Part shown: positions 34,623 to 43,956 of the stretch, piece after piece
How the letters are laid out: every line of letters starts with the position of its first letter
Position numbering within the stretch: position 1 is the first letter of the stretch
DNA from: JBBIRM01 sp037441765
GTDB lineage: Bacteria; Desulfobacterota; BSN033; UBA1163
DNA length: 55,189 nucleotides
Direction: 5' to 3'
Assembly (NCBI GenBank): GCA_037441765.1
Contig: JBBIRM010000005.1
Location: 1-55,189, forward strand
Notes under the pieces: generated by a model
Database searches by the model: none
The model's input: the letters and a program-made list of their open reading frames with translations, nothing else
Told to the model about the DNA's origin: nothing
Program-made: the position numbers and the translations under genes

Positions 34623-36225
34623 AAGGTCCTTTTTTTACAATTGGTATCTCCTCAAAATTTTCTTTTGGGGGTGGGGATGGAATCTGCCATTCAAGAGTTG
34701 CTCCTCCCCAGGGGTTGCTTCCTACCATTTCCCCCCTAAAAAGTGAAAATAATAGATTTATAAACATCAGAATCAAACCTGTAATAAGAACCCAAGATCC
34801 AATCGTGGAGATCAATTGAAGTGTGTGAAATTGGGCGAGATAGTCATAATATCTTCTGGGCATTCCCTCCCAACCTAAAATGAACATTGGGAAGTAGAGA
34901 ATGTTAAATCCAATAAATAGTAATGCCCATGAGAGATATGGAATTCTTCTCTTAAACATCTTACCAAACATCTTTGGAAACCAGTAGTGAAGGCCCCCAA
35001 AAAGAGCAAAACCTGTTCCTCCAAAAATGACATAATGAAAATGCCCCACGACCCAGTAAGTATCATGGAGATGGACATCGGTGGCAAGGGCACCCTGAAA
35101 AAGGCCTGTCAATCCACCTATAGAAAAAAGAAAGATGAATGTAAGGGCAAATAGGAGAGGCGGCTTCAACTCTATTGACCCTTTATATAATGTGGCCACC
35201 CAGTTGAATACCTTAACCGCGCTCGGAACAGCCACAAAAAAGGTTAAAAAGGAGAAGATCAGGCTTACCAAATCACTCTGGCCACTTACAAACATATGAT
35301 GGCCCCATACCAGCGAACCCACACTGGCAATGGCAAGGCTTGAAAAGACAATGGCTTTATATCCAAAGATCGCCTTTCGAGCAAAAACTGGGATTATTTC
35401 TGAGATTACTCCCATGGCTGGAAGAATCATGATATAAACTGCTGGATGGGAATATATCCAGAAGAGATGCTGGTAGAGAATAGGATCTCCCCCTTTCGCA
35501 GGGTCGAAAATCCCAACCCCTACCAGTCTCTCTAATAAGGTAAGAAGCAGTGTAATCCCAATTACTGGAGTAACAAGAATCTGTATCCATGCAGTAGCAT
35601 AGATACTCCAGACAAAAAGGGGTAGTCGGAACCAACTCATTCCAGGTGCCCGAAGCCAGTGGATGGTAGTCACAAAATTGATTCCGGTAAGAATGGAAGA
35701 GAAACCGAGAATAAATACAGAAACCACTGCAAGAGGAACATTGACCGTAGTGCGAAGACTATAGGGAACGTAAAAAGTCCACCCTGTATCAATGGGGCCA
35801 CCACCTGTAAACAGGGAGATGATGGCCAAAGAGGCACCCGCCATATAAATCCACCAAGAGAGGAGATTTATTTTTGGAAAAGCAACGTCCCTTGCACCAA
35901 TCTGGATAGGCATAAAGAAATTTCCAAATATAGATGGAATTCCAGGGATGACAAATAGAAAGATCATGATCACCCCATGTAGGGTAAAGATGGCATTATA
36001 TGTCTGGGGTTTCATGATTGTGGAACCTGGTGCCATTAATTCCAACCGCATTAAAAATCCGAGGGATACTCCAATTATAAAAAAGAAGAGAATGGATATA
36101 AGGTAAAGAAGACCTATTCTTTTATGATCGGTTGAGAAGATCCAGCCCAGAATTCCACCAAACCCGCCCTTCGATTCGTAAAAATTGATTCCTGATTTGT
36201 ACTGTTTCGATAGTTCTGCCATCAC
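34609..36225 (-). CDS. ctaD: haem-copper oxygen reductase subunit I, A2 type
   Basis: 538 residues, twelve membrane helices; reduces oxygen to water and pumps protons. The haem and CuB ligand histidines are in FTLHGVIMIF, WIYSHPAVYIM, WGHHMFVSG and HDTYWVVGHFHYV. The D-channel end reads YSHPAVY, where A1 oxidases have the Glu (HPEVY). The YS pair is the hallmark of A2 oxidases such as the caa3 enzyme of Rhodothermus marinus, which works with alternative complex III. That partner type is encoded just downstream here. It overlaps sco by 4 bp. Confidence 0.96.
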   Translation of the reverse strand: MMAELSKQYKSGINFYESKGGFGGILGWIFSTDHKRIGLLYLISILFFFIIGVSLGFLMRLELMAPGSTIMKPQTYNAIFTLHGVIMIFLFVIPGIPSIFGNFFMPIQIGARDVAFPKINLLSWWIYMAGASLAIISLFTGGGPIDTGWTFYVPYSLRTTVNVPLAVVSVFILGFSSILTGINFVTTIHWLRAPGMSWFRLPLFVWSIYATAWIQILVTPVIGITLLLTLLERLVGVGIFDPAKGGDPILYQHLFWIYSHPAVYIMILPAMGVISEIIPVFARKAIFGYKAIVFSSLAIASVGSLVWGHHMFVSGQSDLVSLIFSFLTFFVAVPSAVKVFNWVATLYKGSIELKPPLLFALTFIFLFSIGGLTGLFQGALATDVHLHDTYWVVGHFHYVIFGGTGFALFGGLHYWFPKMFGKMFKRRIPYLSWALLFIGFNILYFPMFILGWEGMPRRYYDYLAQFHTLQLISTIGSWVLITGLILMFINLLFSLFRGEMVGSNPWGGATLEWQIPSPPPKENFEEIPIVKKGPYEYD

Positions 36226-37016
36226 TTCATCCCCTTTTCGGGTTTTCTTCTTCCACTAAAAATAAGGAAGAAGATAAAACCAAGGGCAAATACTAAAATA
36301 ATAACCCCAGTTACTTTCAAAGTATTAAATACATATTTTCTCCCTTTAGGGTCATAGCTGAAACAGAATTGTAATATCCTATTGATAGTGGGGCTAACCT
36401 TCCCCTCCGAGGCTTCTAAGAGAGCCATTTTTAAATCGAAAGGGAGAAAATTCATCCCATAGATATATCGGGTAATTTTCCCCTTAGAAGATAGAATGAC
36501 TAATGCGACAGGATGTTGGAAAACCTCTCCTTCCCTTCTGAAATGAAAGCCTACAGACTCGGTTAATTTCTGGATATTCTCATAATCACCCGTTAAAAAT
36601 CTCCAGGCATCTTCTGGAAAGGGCTTTTGGATCATCTTGACATAGAGTCTCTTCTTTTCGAGGGCGAGCACAGGGGTCTCTGTCTCATCAAAACTGATTG
36701 CTAATATTCTATATTCCTTACCAGGCTCAGCAGGCAGTTTATTTATCACCTCGGCAAGATTATATAATAAAAGACCGCACACATCGGGACAGGAAAAATA
36801 GACCAAAACAAGGATGACAGGGGTCTGGATCAATTGCCCAAGGGATACCAAATGATTAGTTTCATCCCTGAACCTTAAATCAAGGGGAATGGTTTGTGTT
36901 AATCTTTCATCTATTCCTATCCCCTTGGGATCTTTAGGAATTTCCTTATAGGAATGAAGATTGAGTGGGAAAATGATGGAAATGATAAAAAGAAAGAAAA
37001 TAAAGTAAATTTTCAT
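36222..37016 (-). CDS. SCO1/SenC-family copper chaperone
   Basis: 264 residues: N-terminal signal or anchor helix, thioredoxin-like SCO domain with the copper-binding CPDVC and the distal His in FQHPVAL, and a C-terminal membrane helix (VTGVIILVFALGFIFFLIF). SCO proteins insert copper into the CuA site of subunit II. It is the first gene of the oxidase run, which supports a role in assembling this oxidase. Confidence 0.92.
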   Translation of the reverse strand: MKIYFIFFLFIISIIFPLNLHSYKEIPKDPKGIGIDERLTQTIPLDLRFRDETNHLVSLGQLIQTPVILVLVYFSCPDVCGLLLYNLAEVINKLPAEPGKEYRILAISFDETETPVLALEKKRLYVKMIQKPFPEDAWRFLTGDYENIQKLTESVGFHFRREGEVFQHPVALVILSSKGKITRYIYGMNFLPFDLKMALLEASEGKVSPTINRILQFCFSYDPKGRKYVFNTLKVTGVIILVFALGFIFFLIFSGRRKPEKGMK

Positions 37017-37101
37017 ACCAGATAATCCGGAGCCTTTTTATCCTACCGCCAAACTCCCAAAGAAATTCTAATCAATGATTAAATTTGCAGGACTTAAAAA
37101 A

Positions 37102-37129
37102 ATTATATTATATTAAAGTTAAAAATCAA
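37102..37129 (-). promoter_or_regulatory. promoter of the sco-cta-act operon
   Basis: On the minus strand TTGATT (37124-37129), 16-bp spacer, and a perfect TATAAT (37102-37107). The leader to the sco ATG at 37016 is about 80 nt. No comparable promoter was seen inside the downstream run, where gaps are short. Confidence 0.55.
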
Positions 37130-37176
37130 CCTAAAGAAAACGATGGGATATTTTTTAAGACAAAGAGATAATTTAT

Positions 37177-39702
37177 TCAAATGGCTACATTGTTTTGGGG
37201 GAATTTTGGATAGCGATCAACATTGAATCCCAATCTCTCTGCAAGGGTAAAAAGATTGGGTGGGAAAGGCATCCTGGCTACTTCTCCAACCCAGCACTTA
37301 TCCAGTTCCTCCATACACTCATCAAGCATCTCATTCATTCGGTTCTGTGCCTCTTCTTTGGAAAGTTCGAAACCCCATCTCTCCATCCAATCGAGAAAGG
37401 TTAGAATCTCCTTGACCTGTTGACTCTGTCTTTCCCAACCTGTGCCTTTTGTCTCCTGAAGAAGTCTCATCTTTTTATTCAAAATTTTATGGAAGATTTC
37501 ATTTACCTTCTCCATATTTAATCGATAGCCGAATTCTCTGGCCTCCCTGATTATTCGATCAATCTCCCCCCTTTCCAATGTCCCATTCAAATCAACCTCT
37601 AAGGATTGGGCCTCATGCCAGAGTCTGTCGTTAAGCGTCATCTCTGCTGCCATGCGTATCTCAAGGGGAATTTCAAAACCCTCTTTGATCAAAGCCTCCA
37701 CCATCTCCCTTGTCTTATTAAAAAGACCAGCGTAGAGCCTTCGATGTTCATCCAACTCACCCTCAATCAATTTCTGAAAGAGGGTCTGTCTTTCTTCTTT
37801 AAAGATATCGTGAACCGTAAGAATACAATTTCCAAGATAGGAGTTTAAAACCTGGACTGCTTCCTCTTCACTGCGGTTGATGGCATCGATAAATTTATCC
37901 TTCAGAAGATCAAAATGTATTGGATCCTTCTGCTCCAGAACCCATGTTTGAAACAACCACTTCTTAAAAGGGATCACTCCAAAGAGAAAATTTTTTGATT
38001 CTAAAGTGATCTCGGATGAGACCTCGAGGCTTCCAAGGGCAAAAACTCTATTCCCTCTTTCAATCCTTTCAAATTCTGAACAATTGACTTGGAATGAATA
38101 GATTTTTTTTTCTGTTTCCTTTCCCATTATCAGAGAAGAAATGGCGAAGTGATTGACCACCTGATCAAATCCCATCCATTTGGGCTTGACCAGATGTTCG
38201 TAAACCTGCCTGCCATCTCCCATATCAGGAATGTTGCTTTTTGCCTCGGCGAGATGGTCGAGGAACCTCTCCTCGATCCTTCTCCCACTCACCTCCTCGG
38301 CCAACTGAATAGCCCTTCCTGCGTACCGAAGAACCTGAACCGTCTCAAGCCCTGAAAGATCAGCAAAAAACCACCCACAACTTGTAAACATTAACAACCC
38401 ATGCCTTTCCATCTCGAGAAGTTTCAGCCCCTTGATTGTTACCTCCATGTTTTGGTTCGACACTCCATATCTTTCAAAAAATCTCTCTACATTTTCAGGA
38501 GTACGATCCAGGAGGACCCCAATATAACCATTCCTCGCCTCCCAAACATCGTTGAAAATCTTCCCTCCCTCCTCCTCAAAAATGGAATTGAGTTCCTCTC
38601 TCAAAAAATTGAGAGACTCTCTTAACGGTTTTCTCCACTTCTGATTCCAACCCTCCTTTCCGCCTGTGCTACATCCACAATCCTCCTTCCATCTTTCTAC
38701 ACCATGGGCACAGCTCCAGGAACTCCCCTCTCCTTTTGGCCCTTCATCAATCTCCACTTCGTAAGTGGGAGGAAATCTTTTTAGATAGGCACCATGATTG
38801 ATCAGTTCAAGCCCCCTTGAGGAAAACCCTTCCTGCAAGGCATAGGCCAGTGCCATCTCTCCAAATTTTTTATGGTGCCCGTAGGTCTCACCATCAGTGG
38901 CGATGTGGATCAATTGAGGTCTTTTTTTTGAGGGGATGTAAACCTTTGCAAATCGGTCACAAAATAGATCTCCATTTCTTAAGAGGTCTCCAAAGGCCAC
39001 CTCCCTCGAGATCGCCCCTTCATAAAAAAAGATATCTATAAATTGATCGAATACCTTTTTACCTGATGGGTCTTTTAAAAAACAACGGTAAGGCTGGGTA
39101 GGATCGATACGGCCCCGAGAAACATCTATCCACCTCTTTCCTTCAAATGGTCTAATCCTTGAGGCCTGCAATGGACTGAGTATGAGGTATCGCATTCCAT
39201 GTTTGATCAAAACCCTTAAAGTAGGATGATCGACCGCTGTCTCAGGAAGCCACATCGCATCTGGTTTTCTATGGAAACGCTTCTCAAAATCTTCAATCCC
39301 CCAGAGGACCTCTGTCTCCTTATCCCTTTCATTAGCCAGAGGCATGATGATGTGGTTATAGACCTGAGCCATGGCATTCCCATAGCCCCACCTTTTTAAA
39401 CTCTCCCTATCTGCCTCAAGGATTTTCCGATACACGGATGGAAATTGCTTCTCCAACCAGGAAAGGAGAGTTGGACCGAAATTAAAACTGATAAATGAAT
39501 AGTTGTTTAAGAGGTCAAGGATCCTTCCCCTGTGATCGAGTATTCGGGCATGGGCGTTGGGCCGATAACATTCAACCGCGACCCGCTCATTCCAGTCATG
39601 AAAGGGAAAGGCACTCTCTTCAGTCTCAATAAATTCGAGCCAGGGATTCTCCCTCGGTGGTTGATAGAAATGGCCATGTATTGCCACATAGGCCTCTTTC
39701 AT
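37177..39702 (-). CDS. GH57-family glycoside hydrolase with DUF3536
   Basis: 841 residues without a signal peptide, so cytoplasmic. The GH57 barrel occupies roughly the first 350 residues: HGHFYQPPRENPW at the start (His of motif 1), NFGPTLLSWLE, DAMWLPETAVD with the likely catalytic Glu, and IATDGETYGHH with the likely catalytic Asp. The Cys-rich CSTGGKEGWN-type stretch and the rest match the DUF3536 extension seen in this subgroup. GH57 enzymes act on alpha-1,4/1,6-glucans. The exact reaction (amylase, branching, transferase) is not known for this subgroup. ATG 39702 follows GAGAGGGG. Confidence 0.87.
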   Translation of the reverse strand: MKEAYVAIHGHFYQPPRENPWLEFIETEESAFPFHDWNERVAVECYRPNAHARILDHRGRILDLLNNYSFISFNFGPTLLSWLEKQFPSVYRKILEADRESLKRWGYGNAMAQVYNHIIMPLANERDKETEVLWGIEDFEKRFHRKPDAMWLPETAVDHPTLRVLIKHGMRYLILSPLQASRIRPFEGKRWIDVSRGRIDPTQPYRCFLKDPSGKKVFDQFIDIFFYEGAISREVAFGDLLRNGDLFCDRFAKVYIPSKKRPQLIHIATDGETYGHHKKFGEMALAYALQEGFSSRGLELINHGAYLKRFPPTYEVEIDEGPKGEGSSWSCAHGVERWKEDCGCSTGGKEGWNQKWRKPLRESLNFLREELNSIFEEEGGKIFNDVWEARNGYIGVLLDRTPENVERFFERYGVSNQNMEVTIKGLKLLEMERHGLLMFTSCGWFFADLSGLETVQVLRYAGRAIQLAEEVSGRRIEERFLDHLAEAKSNIPDMGDGRQVYEHLVKPKWMGFDQVVNHFAISSLIMGKETEKKIYSFQVNCSEFERIERGNRVFALGSLEVSSEITLESKNFLFGVIPFKKWLFQTWVLEQKDPIHFDLLKDKFIDAINRSEEEAVQVLNSYLGNCILTVHDIFKEERQTLFQKLIEGELDEHRRLYAGLFNKTREMVEALIKEGFEIPLEIRMAAEMTLNDRLWHEAQSLEVDLNGTLERGEIDRIIREAREFGYRLNMEKVNEIFHKILNKKMRLLQETKGTGWERQSQQVKEILTFLDWMERWGFELSKEEAQNRMNEMLDECMEELDKCWVGEVARMPFPPNLFTLAERLGFNVDRYPKFPQNNVAI

Positions 39703-39747
39703 TTTTTAAAACCCCTCTCTAAATTATCTTACACAATCATTTTAAAT

Positions 39748-39864
39748 TCAAAGTAATTTTTCATGTAACACCTCACTCATCCGGGGAATCGGGTAGGGAT
39801 GTAAAGGCATTCTATTAACCGACCCACTATATAAGATTTTTGGAAATATTACTACCCGATTCAT
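39748..39864 (-). CDS. possible 38-residue small ORF upstream of GH57
   Basis: ATG 39864 has a good AGGAGGG ribosome-binding site 7 nt upstream and opens a 38-codon frame (starting MNRVVIFPKILYSGS) that ends 45 bp before the GH57 start. The frame overlaps both arms of an 11-bp inverted repeat. It could be a leader peptide or a chance frame; no family is recognised. Confidence 0.3.
   Translation of the reverse strand: MNRVVIFPKILYSGSVNRMPLHPYPIPRMSEVLHEKLL
39786..39862. repeat. 11-bp perfect inverted repeat with 55-bp spacer
   Basis: GAATCGGGTAG (39786-39796) and CTACCCGATTC (39852-39862) are exact inverted copies. They would pair in RNA of either strand to form a long-armed loop, or could be two binding sites of one regulator of the GH57 gene. 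Confidence 0.5.
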
Positions 39865-39910
39865 ATAGTTCCCTCCTTCAGTGTGCCATTACTTTTTCAT
39901 CCAAAGGGAT

Positions 39911-39930
39911 GGGGGAGTCACCGACCCCCC
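39911..39930 (-). terminator. GC-rich hairpin between etfA and GH57
   Basis: GGGGGAGTC-ACC-GACCCCCC pairs with one bulged base and lies about 80 bp after the etfA stop. There is no clear U tract on the minus strand, so it may be a weak terminator or processing hairpin. Apart from this, the small ORF and the inverted repeat, the 309-bp gap 39703-40011 shows nothing else. Confidence 0.4.
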
Positions 39931-40011
39931 AAACGAACTGATCCAGGCCTTTCTTGAATCCCTTAAAATTACTAAAAAAGAGGTGTGACTAATTCCAGGA
40001 AGGTCAAAAAG

Positions 40012-41016
40012 TTATTTGGCTGATAACAACTCCTTAAATTTTGCAGTCAAAGCAGGCAGGACCTCTTTGTAATCCGCAACGATCCCAAAGTGTGCAATAT
40101 TGAAGATATTGGCTTCGGGATCTTTATTAATCGCAACGATATACTTTGATCCTAAACAGCCAACGATATGAGACATAGCACCAGAAAGAGCAACCGCGAA
40201 ATAGAGCTTAGGACTTACAACCTTTCCACTCTGTCCTATCTGGCGGGTGACTGGAATCCACCCCTCATCACAGGACCGTCTTGTAGCACCAACAGTCCCA
40301 CCCAAAAGGCGAGCCAGCTCCCAGAGCATCTCAAAATTTTTAGCACTGCCAATACCATGCCCACCACTTACAACGACTTCCGCTTCTTCCAGTTTTACTC
40401 CCTCAACTTCTTCTCTGATTCGCTCGATTACCCTGACTTTGATGGCTGAAGGATCAACCTTTTCCTCTACCGGGATGACCTGACCTTGTTTTGATTCATC
40501 ACGCTCGGCAGGGGGAAATACCTTACTTCTCACAGTAGCCATTTGAGGCCGTGCAGTCTTGGAGATCACCCTGGCATAGGCATTCCCACCAAAGATGGGC
40601 CTTGTTGAGACTAAGAGCTTGGTCGTATGGTCGATAGACAACTCATTGACATCCATCGCAAGCCCTCCCCCTAAACGGCCATTTAGCCGTGGGGCTAAAT
40701 CACAACCGATGTCTGTGTGACCGATGAGTAATATAGAAGGTAAGACCTTCTGACAGAGATTAGCCACCAATTGGGTATATGCATCAGAATTATATTCGTC
40801 AAAGAGGGAATCCTCGGCTATATAGACTTTATCTGCTCCATATGCGATTGCCTCTTTGGCCAGGCCTCCTGCCTTCCCTCCCATTAATAGAACACTCAGG
40901 TCCTCAGCCAATTCGTCGGCAAGTTTTTTTCCAATTCCAAGGAGTTCGCTTGTAATGGGTGCCAATTTCCCATCAGCAATCTCACCTAAAATTAAAACAC
41001 CTTTATATTGCTCCAT
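40012..41016 (-). CDS. etfA: electron transfer flavoprotein alpha subunit
   Basis: 334-residue FixB/EtfA chain that binds FAD in its C-terminal domain (VVSGGHGIGSAKNFEML, ATRRSCDEGWIPVTRQIGQSGKVV in part, YFAVALSGAMSHIVG, INKDPEANIFNIAHFGIVAD). With EtfB it accepts electrons from acyl-CoA dehydrogenases. Whether this ETF bifurcates cannot be told by eye; the direct link to an EMO gene favours a non-bifurcating quinone-linked role. It follows etfB by 31 bp. Confidence 0.95.
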   Translation of the reverse strand: MEQYKGVLILGEIADGKLAPITSELLGIGKKLADELAEDLSVLLMGGKAGGLAKEAIAYGADKVYIAEDSLFDEYNSDAYTQLVANLCQKVLPSILLIGHTDIGCDLAPRLNGRLGGGLAMDVNELSIDHTTKLLVSTRPIFGGNAYARVISKTARPQMATVRSKVFPPAERDESKQGQVIPVEEKVDPSAIKVRVIERIREEVEGVKLEEAEVVVSGGHGIGSAKNFEMLWELARLLGGTVGATRRSCDEGWIPVTRQIGQSGKVVSPKLYFAVALSGAMSHIVGCLGSKYIVAINKDPEANIFNIAHFGIVADYKEVLPALTAKFKELLSAK

Positions 41017-41047
41017 GATATATCCTCCATTTAATTAAAATCTAAGT

Positions 41048-41842
41048 TCATATCAACTTAATAAGCTTTAGGGCTAAGTTGGCAGCCGCATCAGCAGGCG
41101 TAGCACCCGTAATGAGTTCACAATGGGTTTCTCGTTTGGGAATAAAGATCTCTGTGATTTCTGTATGGGCCTTGGTTTTGTCCAATTGGGTGGGATCTGC
41201 TCCAATATCCTTTGCCTTCCAGATTGGAATCTGTTTCCGACGGGCAAGCATCAGACCCATTCCGGCAGGAAGACGGGGAAGCCCAATTTCACTGCTTACC
41301 GTCATTAGAGCAGGCATGGGAACTTCCACCACTTCATAACCATCTTTAAGTATTCTCTTTACCTTAAACCTCTTATCCTCTAATTGAATATCAAAGGCAA
41401 AGGTCACCAGAGGAAGCCCGAGGATTTCTGCCAGAATGGAGCCAACCTGACCTGCCCCCCAATCTGCGGCCTGACGGCCACATAGAATAAGATCATAATT
41501 CCCAATCTTCTGAATGGCCTTCCCTAAGACATAAGCAGTACCAAAACTGTCTAAGTTTTCAAAAGGTTCATCCTGTAACACAAAACCCTCGTCTGCCCCC
41601 ATTGATATAGCATGCCTGACCACTTCGATAGCCTTTTCCGATCCTATGCTGATTACTGTAATCTTCCCTTTGTGCTTATCCTTGAGTCGGCAGGCAGCCT
41701 CCACGGCCCGTTCGTCATAGACACTGATCACGGGCGGTACACCAGGTGGAGGAATGACTTTTTTAGTCTCGGTATCAATCTTGAATTTAGCAGGTGGAAT
41801 CTCTGGATCAGGAACCTGTTTAACACAAACAATAATATTCAT
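41048..41842 (-). CDS. etfB: electron transfer flavoprotein beta subunit
   Basis: 264-residue FixA/EtfB chain: start MNIIVCVKQVPDPE, then YDERAVEAACRLKD, LCGRQAADWGAGQVGSILAE and the C-terminal Ala/Leu-rich recognition helix. Partner of EtfA directly downstream. It lies 50 bp after the EMO gene. Confidence 0.95.
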   Translation of the reverse strand: MNIIVCVKQVPDPEIPPAKFKIDTETKKVIPPPGVPPVISVYDERAVEAACRLKDKHKGKITVISIGSEKAIEVVRHAISMGADEGFVLQDEPFENLDSFGTAYVLGKAIQKIGNYDLILCGRQAADWGAGQVGSILAEILGLPLVTFAFDIQLEDKRFKVKRILKDGYEVVEVPMPALMTVSSEIGLPRLPAGMGLMLARRKQIPIWKAKDIGADPTQLDKTKAHTEITEIFIPKRETHCELITGATPADAAANLALKLIKLI

Positions 41843-41892
41843 ATACCTTACCTCCTGAGAGGGCGATAAACATTGAACCCCTCATCGCCAAG

Positions 41893-43926
41893 TTATTCCT
41901 TTACCATTGCCTCTTCAACGATTTCCACTAAATCTCTTGCCCTTAAAAAATCCTTCATCCCTTTATGTTCGATCCCATCTTCAAACATCTGTAAACAATA
42001 TGGGCAAGCGGTCACTACTGTATCCGCCCCGGTTTTGATAGCGTCCTCAACTCTCATCTGGTTGATTTTTGTAGTACCCGGTTGTTCTTCGATCCACATT
42101 AGTCCACCCCCACCACCACAGCAAAAGCTCTCTGATTTTGAACGCTCCATTTCCTCAAGATCTTTATTTATGATTGACTGCAATATCCATCGTGGCTCTT
42201 TAAATATTCCATTATAGCGGCCCAAATAGCAAGGATCATGATAAGTAAGTTTTGAGTTTAGCCCTTTAGAGATTCCCAACTTTTTATCCTTTATTAAATT
42301 TGCAATGAGTTGTGTATAATGAACCACCTTAAATTCGCCTCCAAAGGCAGGGTATTCATTTTTAATAGTATGATAGCAGTGGGGACAGGTGGTGATAATC
42401 TCTTTTATTTCGTAACTTTTAAAAATCTCAATATTCTGTTCCGCCATAATTTGAAATTGAAACTCATTTCCTGCCCTCCGTGCAGGGTCCCCGCAACACG
42501 TCTCAGCATCACCTAATACCCCGAAATCGATTCCAGCCCTTTTGAGGAGCCGTGTCATCGCTTGGCTCACCTTGACATTACGCTCGATAAGGGCTCCTGT
42601 ACAACCTATCCAGAGGAGTGTCCCCACGCGATCTCCTTCGGACAATACCTTTAACTCTAAACCAGCAGTCCAGTCGCCCCTCAGTCTCAATGACTGGGCG
42701 CCAGCCCATGGATGTCCCCTCATTTGCATATTTCTTAACATCAATTGGGCACTTTCTGGCATCCTGCTTTGTGAAAGGACAAGATTTCTCCTAAGCTCAA
42801 TGATCTTACGAATATGTTCTATATTGACTGGACAAAGTTCTTGACAGGCACCGCAGGTAGTGCAGGCCCAGATTTCTTCCTCCGTGACCACCTCCCCGAT
42901 CATCGTTTTCATTTTTATTTCCGAAGAAGAATCCTGCTTGCCTCCGATCAATTCAGGACCAATCTCAAGTAAATGCTCTTTCAAATTGCGAATGACCTCT
43001 CTCGGCGATAGCGATTTCCCTGTAAGTTGAGCAGGACAATTGGCATGGCAACGGCCACACACTGCACAGGAATAAAGATCGAGCAAGTCTTTCCAGGTAA
43101 AATCTTGAATCCTCGATGCACCAAAGGTCTCTGTTTCTTCAGGGGAAATAGGCTTGAGTACACCTTTGGGCCCCAAGGGTTTAAAAAATGCATTAACAGA
43201 GGAAGCAAGAATATGTAGGTGTTTTGAACGTGGAATATATACCATAAAGCCGAGGATGATGAGGTAATGGAGCCACCAAACACCCAGGTAACCTGATTCC
43301 GTGGCCTTTGCTGAAAAACCGCTCTCTTTCAGAAACTTTGCAAGGGTTGCCCCCAAAGGTGGCCAAGAGGCCGAAACGTCACGGGACGCATAATCGAGGC
43401 CCTCACCCAAAACATGAAGGGCCATAAGGGAAAAGACAAGAATCAGAATAATGCCGGCCTCAAGCGATGGCTCCAGTCTTTGTGGTCTGATTATGTAACG
43501 CCTAATAGCCGCCACAATTAAGGTCAGGATGACTATCACTGCAGCAATATCTAATATAGAAAAGTATGCTGTCTCAAAGGGTGTGCGTTCTATCCATGAA
43601 GAGAGACCCAAACCCCCTGCAAGACCAATGAAAATTATGTAACTGATAAGAAACAGACTAAAGCACCAAAATAATAGAGCGTGCCCAATTCCTGCTCGAT
43701 CCTTTCTTGTAACGGTTTTAAGGGTACACCACTGAGGAATAAGTTCGACCAGCATTGCTTTGATTCTTTGCCCGACATGGTCGAAACGGTTTTCCTTTTT
43801 CCCAAGACGTAGGAGGCGAAAAAGTAAATAGGCCCTCCGGAAAAATAAGGAGAAGGCAATGGCAAAAAGAATCCAGAAAATTATATAGCCCGATATTCCT
43901 CCATAAGTTATGCTAACAGGCGACAC
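41893..43926 (-). CDS. membrane ETF:(mena)quinone oxidoreductase, EMO type
   Basis: 677 residues. The N-terminal part has about five membrane helices of the NarI/cytochrome b type with candidate haem His residues (GIGHALLFW, ALHVLGEG, WWLHYLIIL). A ferredoxin-like pair of [4Fe-4S] motifs follows (CAVCGRCHANC, CTTCGACQELC), then two CCG domains (ETCCGD with TTCPHCYH, and SFCCGGGGG). This order is that of the EMO/FixX-like Fe-S oxidoreductases that move electrons from ETF to menaquinone in fatty-acid and aromatic degraders. Direct linkage to etfBA supports that role. Confidence 0.88.
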   Translation of the reverse strand: MSPVSITYGGISGYIIFWILFAIAFSLFFRRAYLLFRLLRLGKKENRFDHVGQRIKAMLVELIPQWCTLKTVTRKDRAGIGHALLFWCFSLFLISYIIFIGLAGGLGLSSWIERTPFETAYFSILDIAAVIVILTLIVAAIRRYIIRPQRLEPSLEAGIILILVFSLMALHVLGEGLDYASRDVSASWPPLGATLAKFLKESGFSAKATESGYLGVWWLHYLIILGFMVYIPRSKHLHILASSVNAFFKPLGPKGVLKPISPEETETFGASRIQDFTWKDLLDLYSCAVCGRCHANCPAQLTGKSLSPREVIRNLKEHLLEIGPELIGGKQDSSSEIKMKTMIGEVVTEEEIWACTTCGACQELCPVNIEHIRKIIELRRNLVLSQSRMPESAQLMLRNMQMRGHPWAGAQSLRLRGDWTAGLELKVLSEGDRVGTLLWIGCTGALIERNVKVSQAMTRLLKRAGIDFGVLGDAETCCGDPARRAGNEFQFQIMAEQNIEIFKSYEIKEIITTCPHCYHTIKNEYPAFGGEFKVVHYTQLIANLIKDKKLGISKGLNSKLTYHDPCYLGRYNGIFKEPRWILQSIINKDLEEMERSKSESFCCGGGGGLMWIEEQPGTTKINQMRVEDAIKTGADTVVTACPYCLQMFEDGIEHKGMKDFLRARDLVEIVEEAMVKE

Positions 43927-43956
43927 TATGACCTCCTGATGATTTGCCTTTGAACC

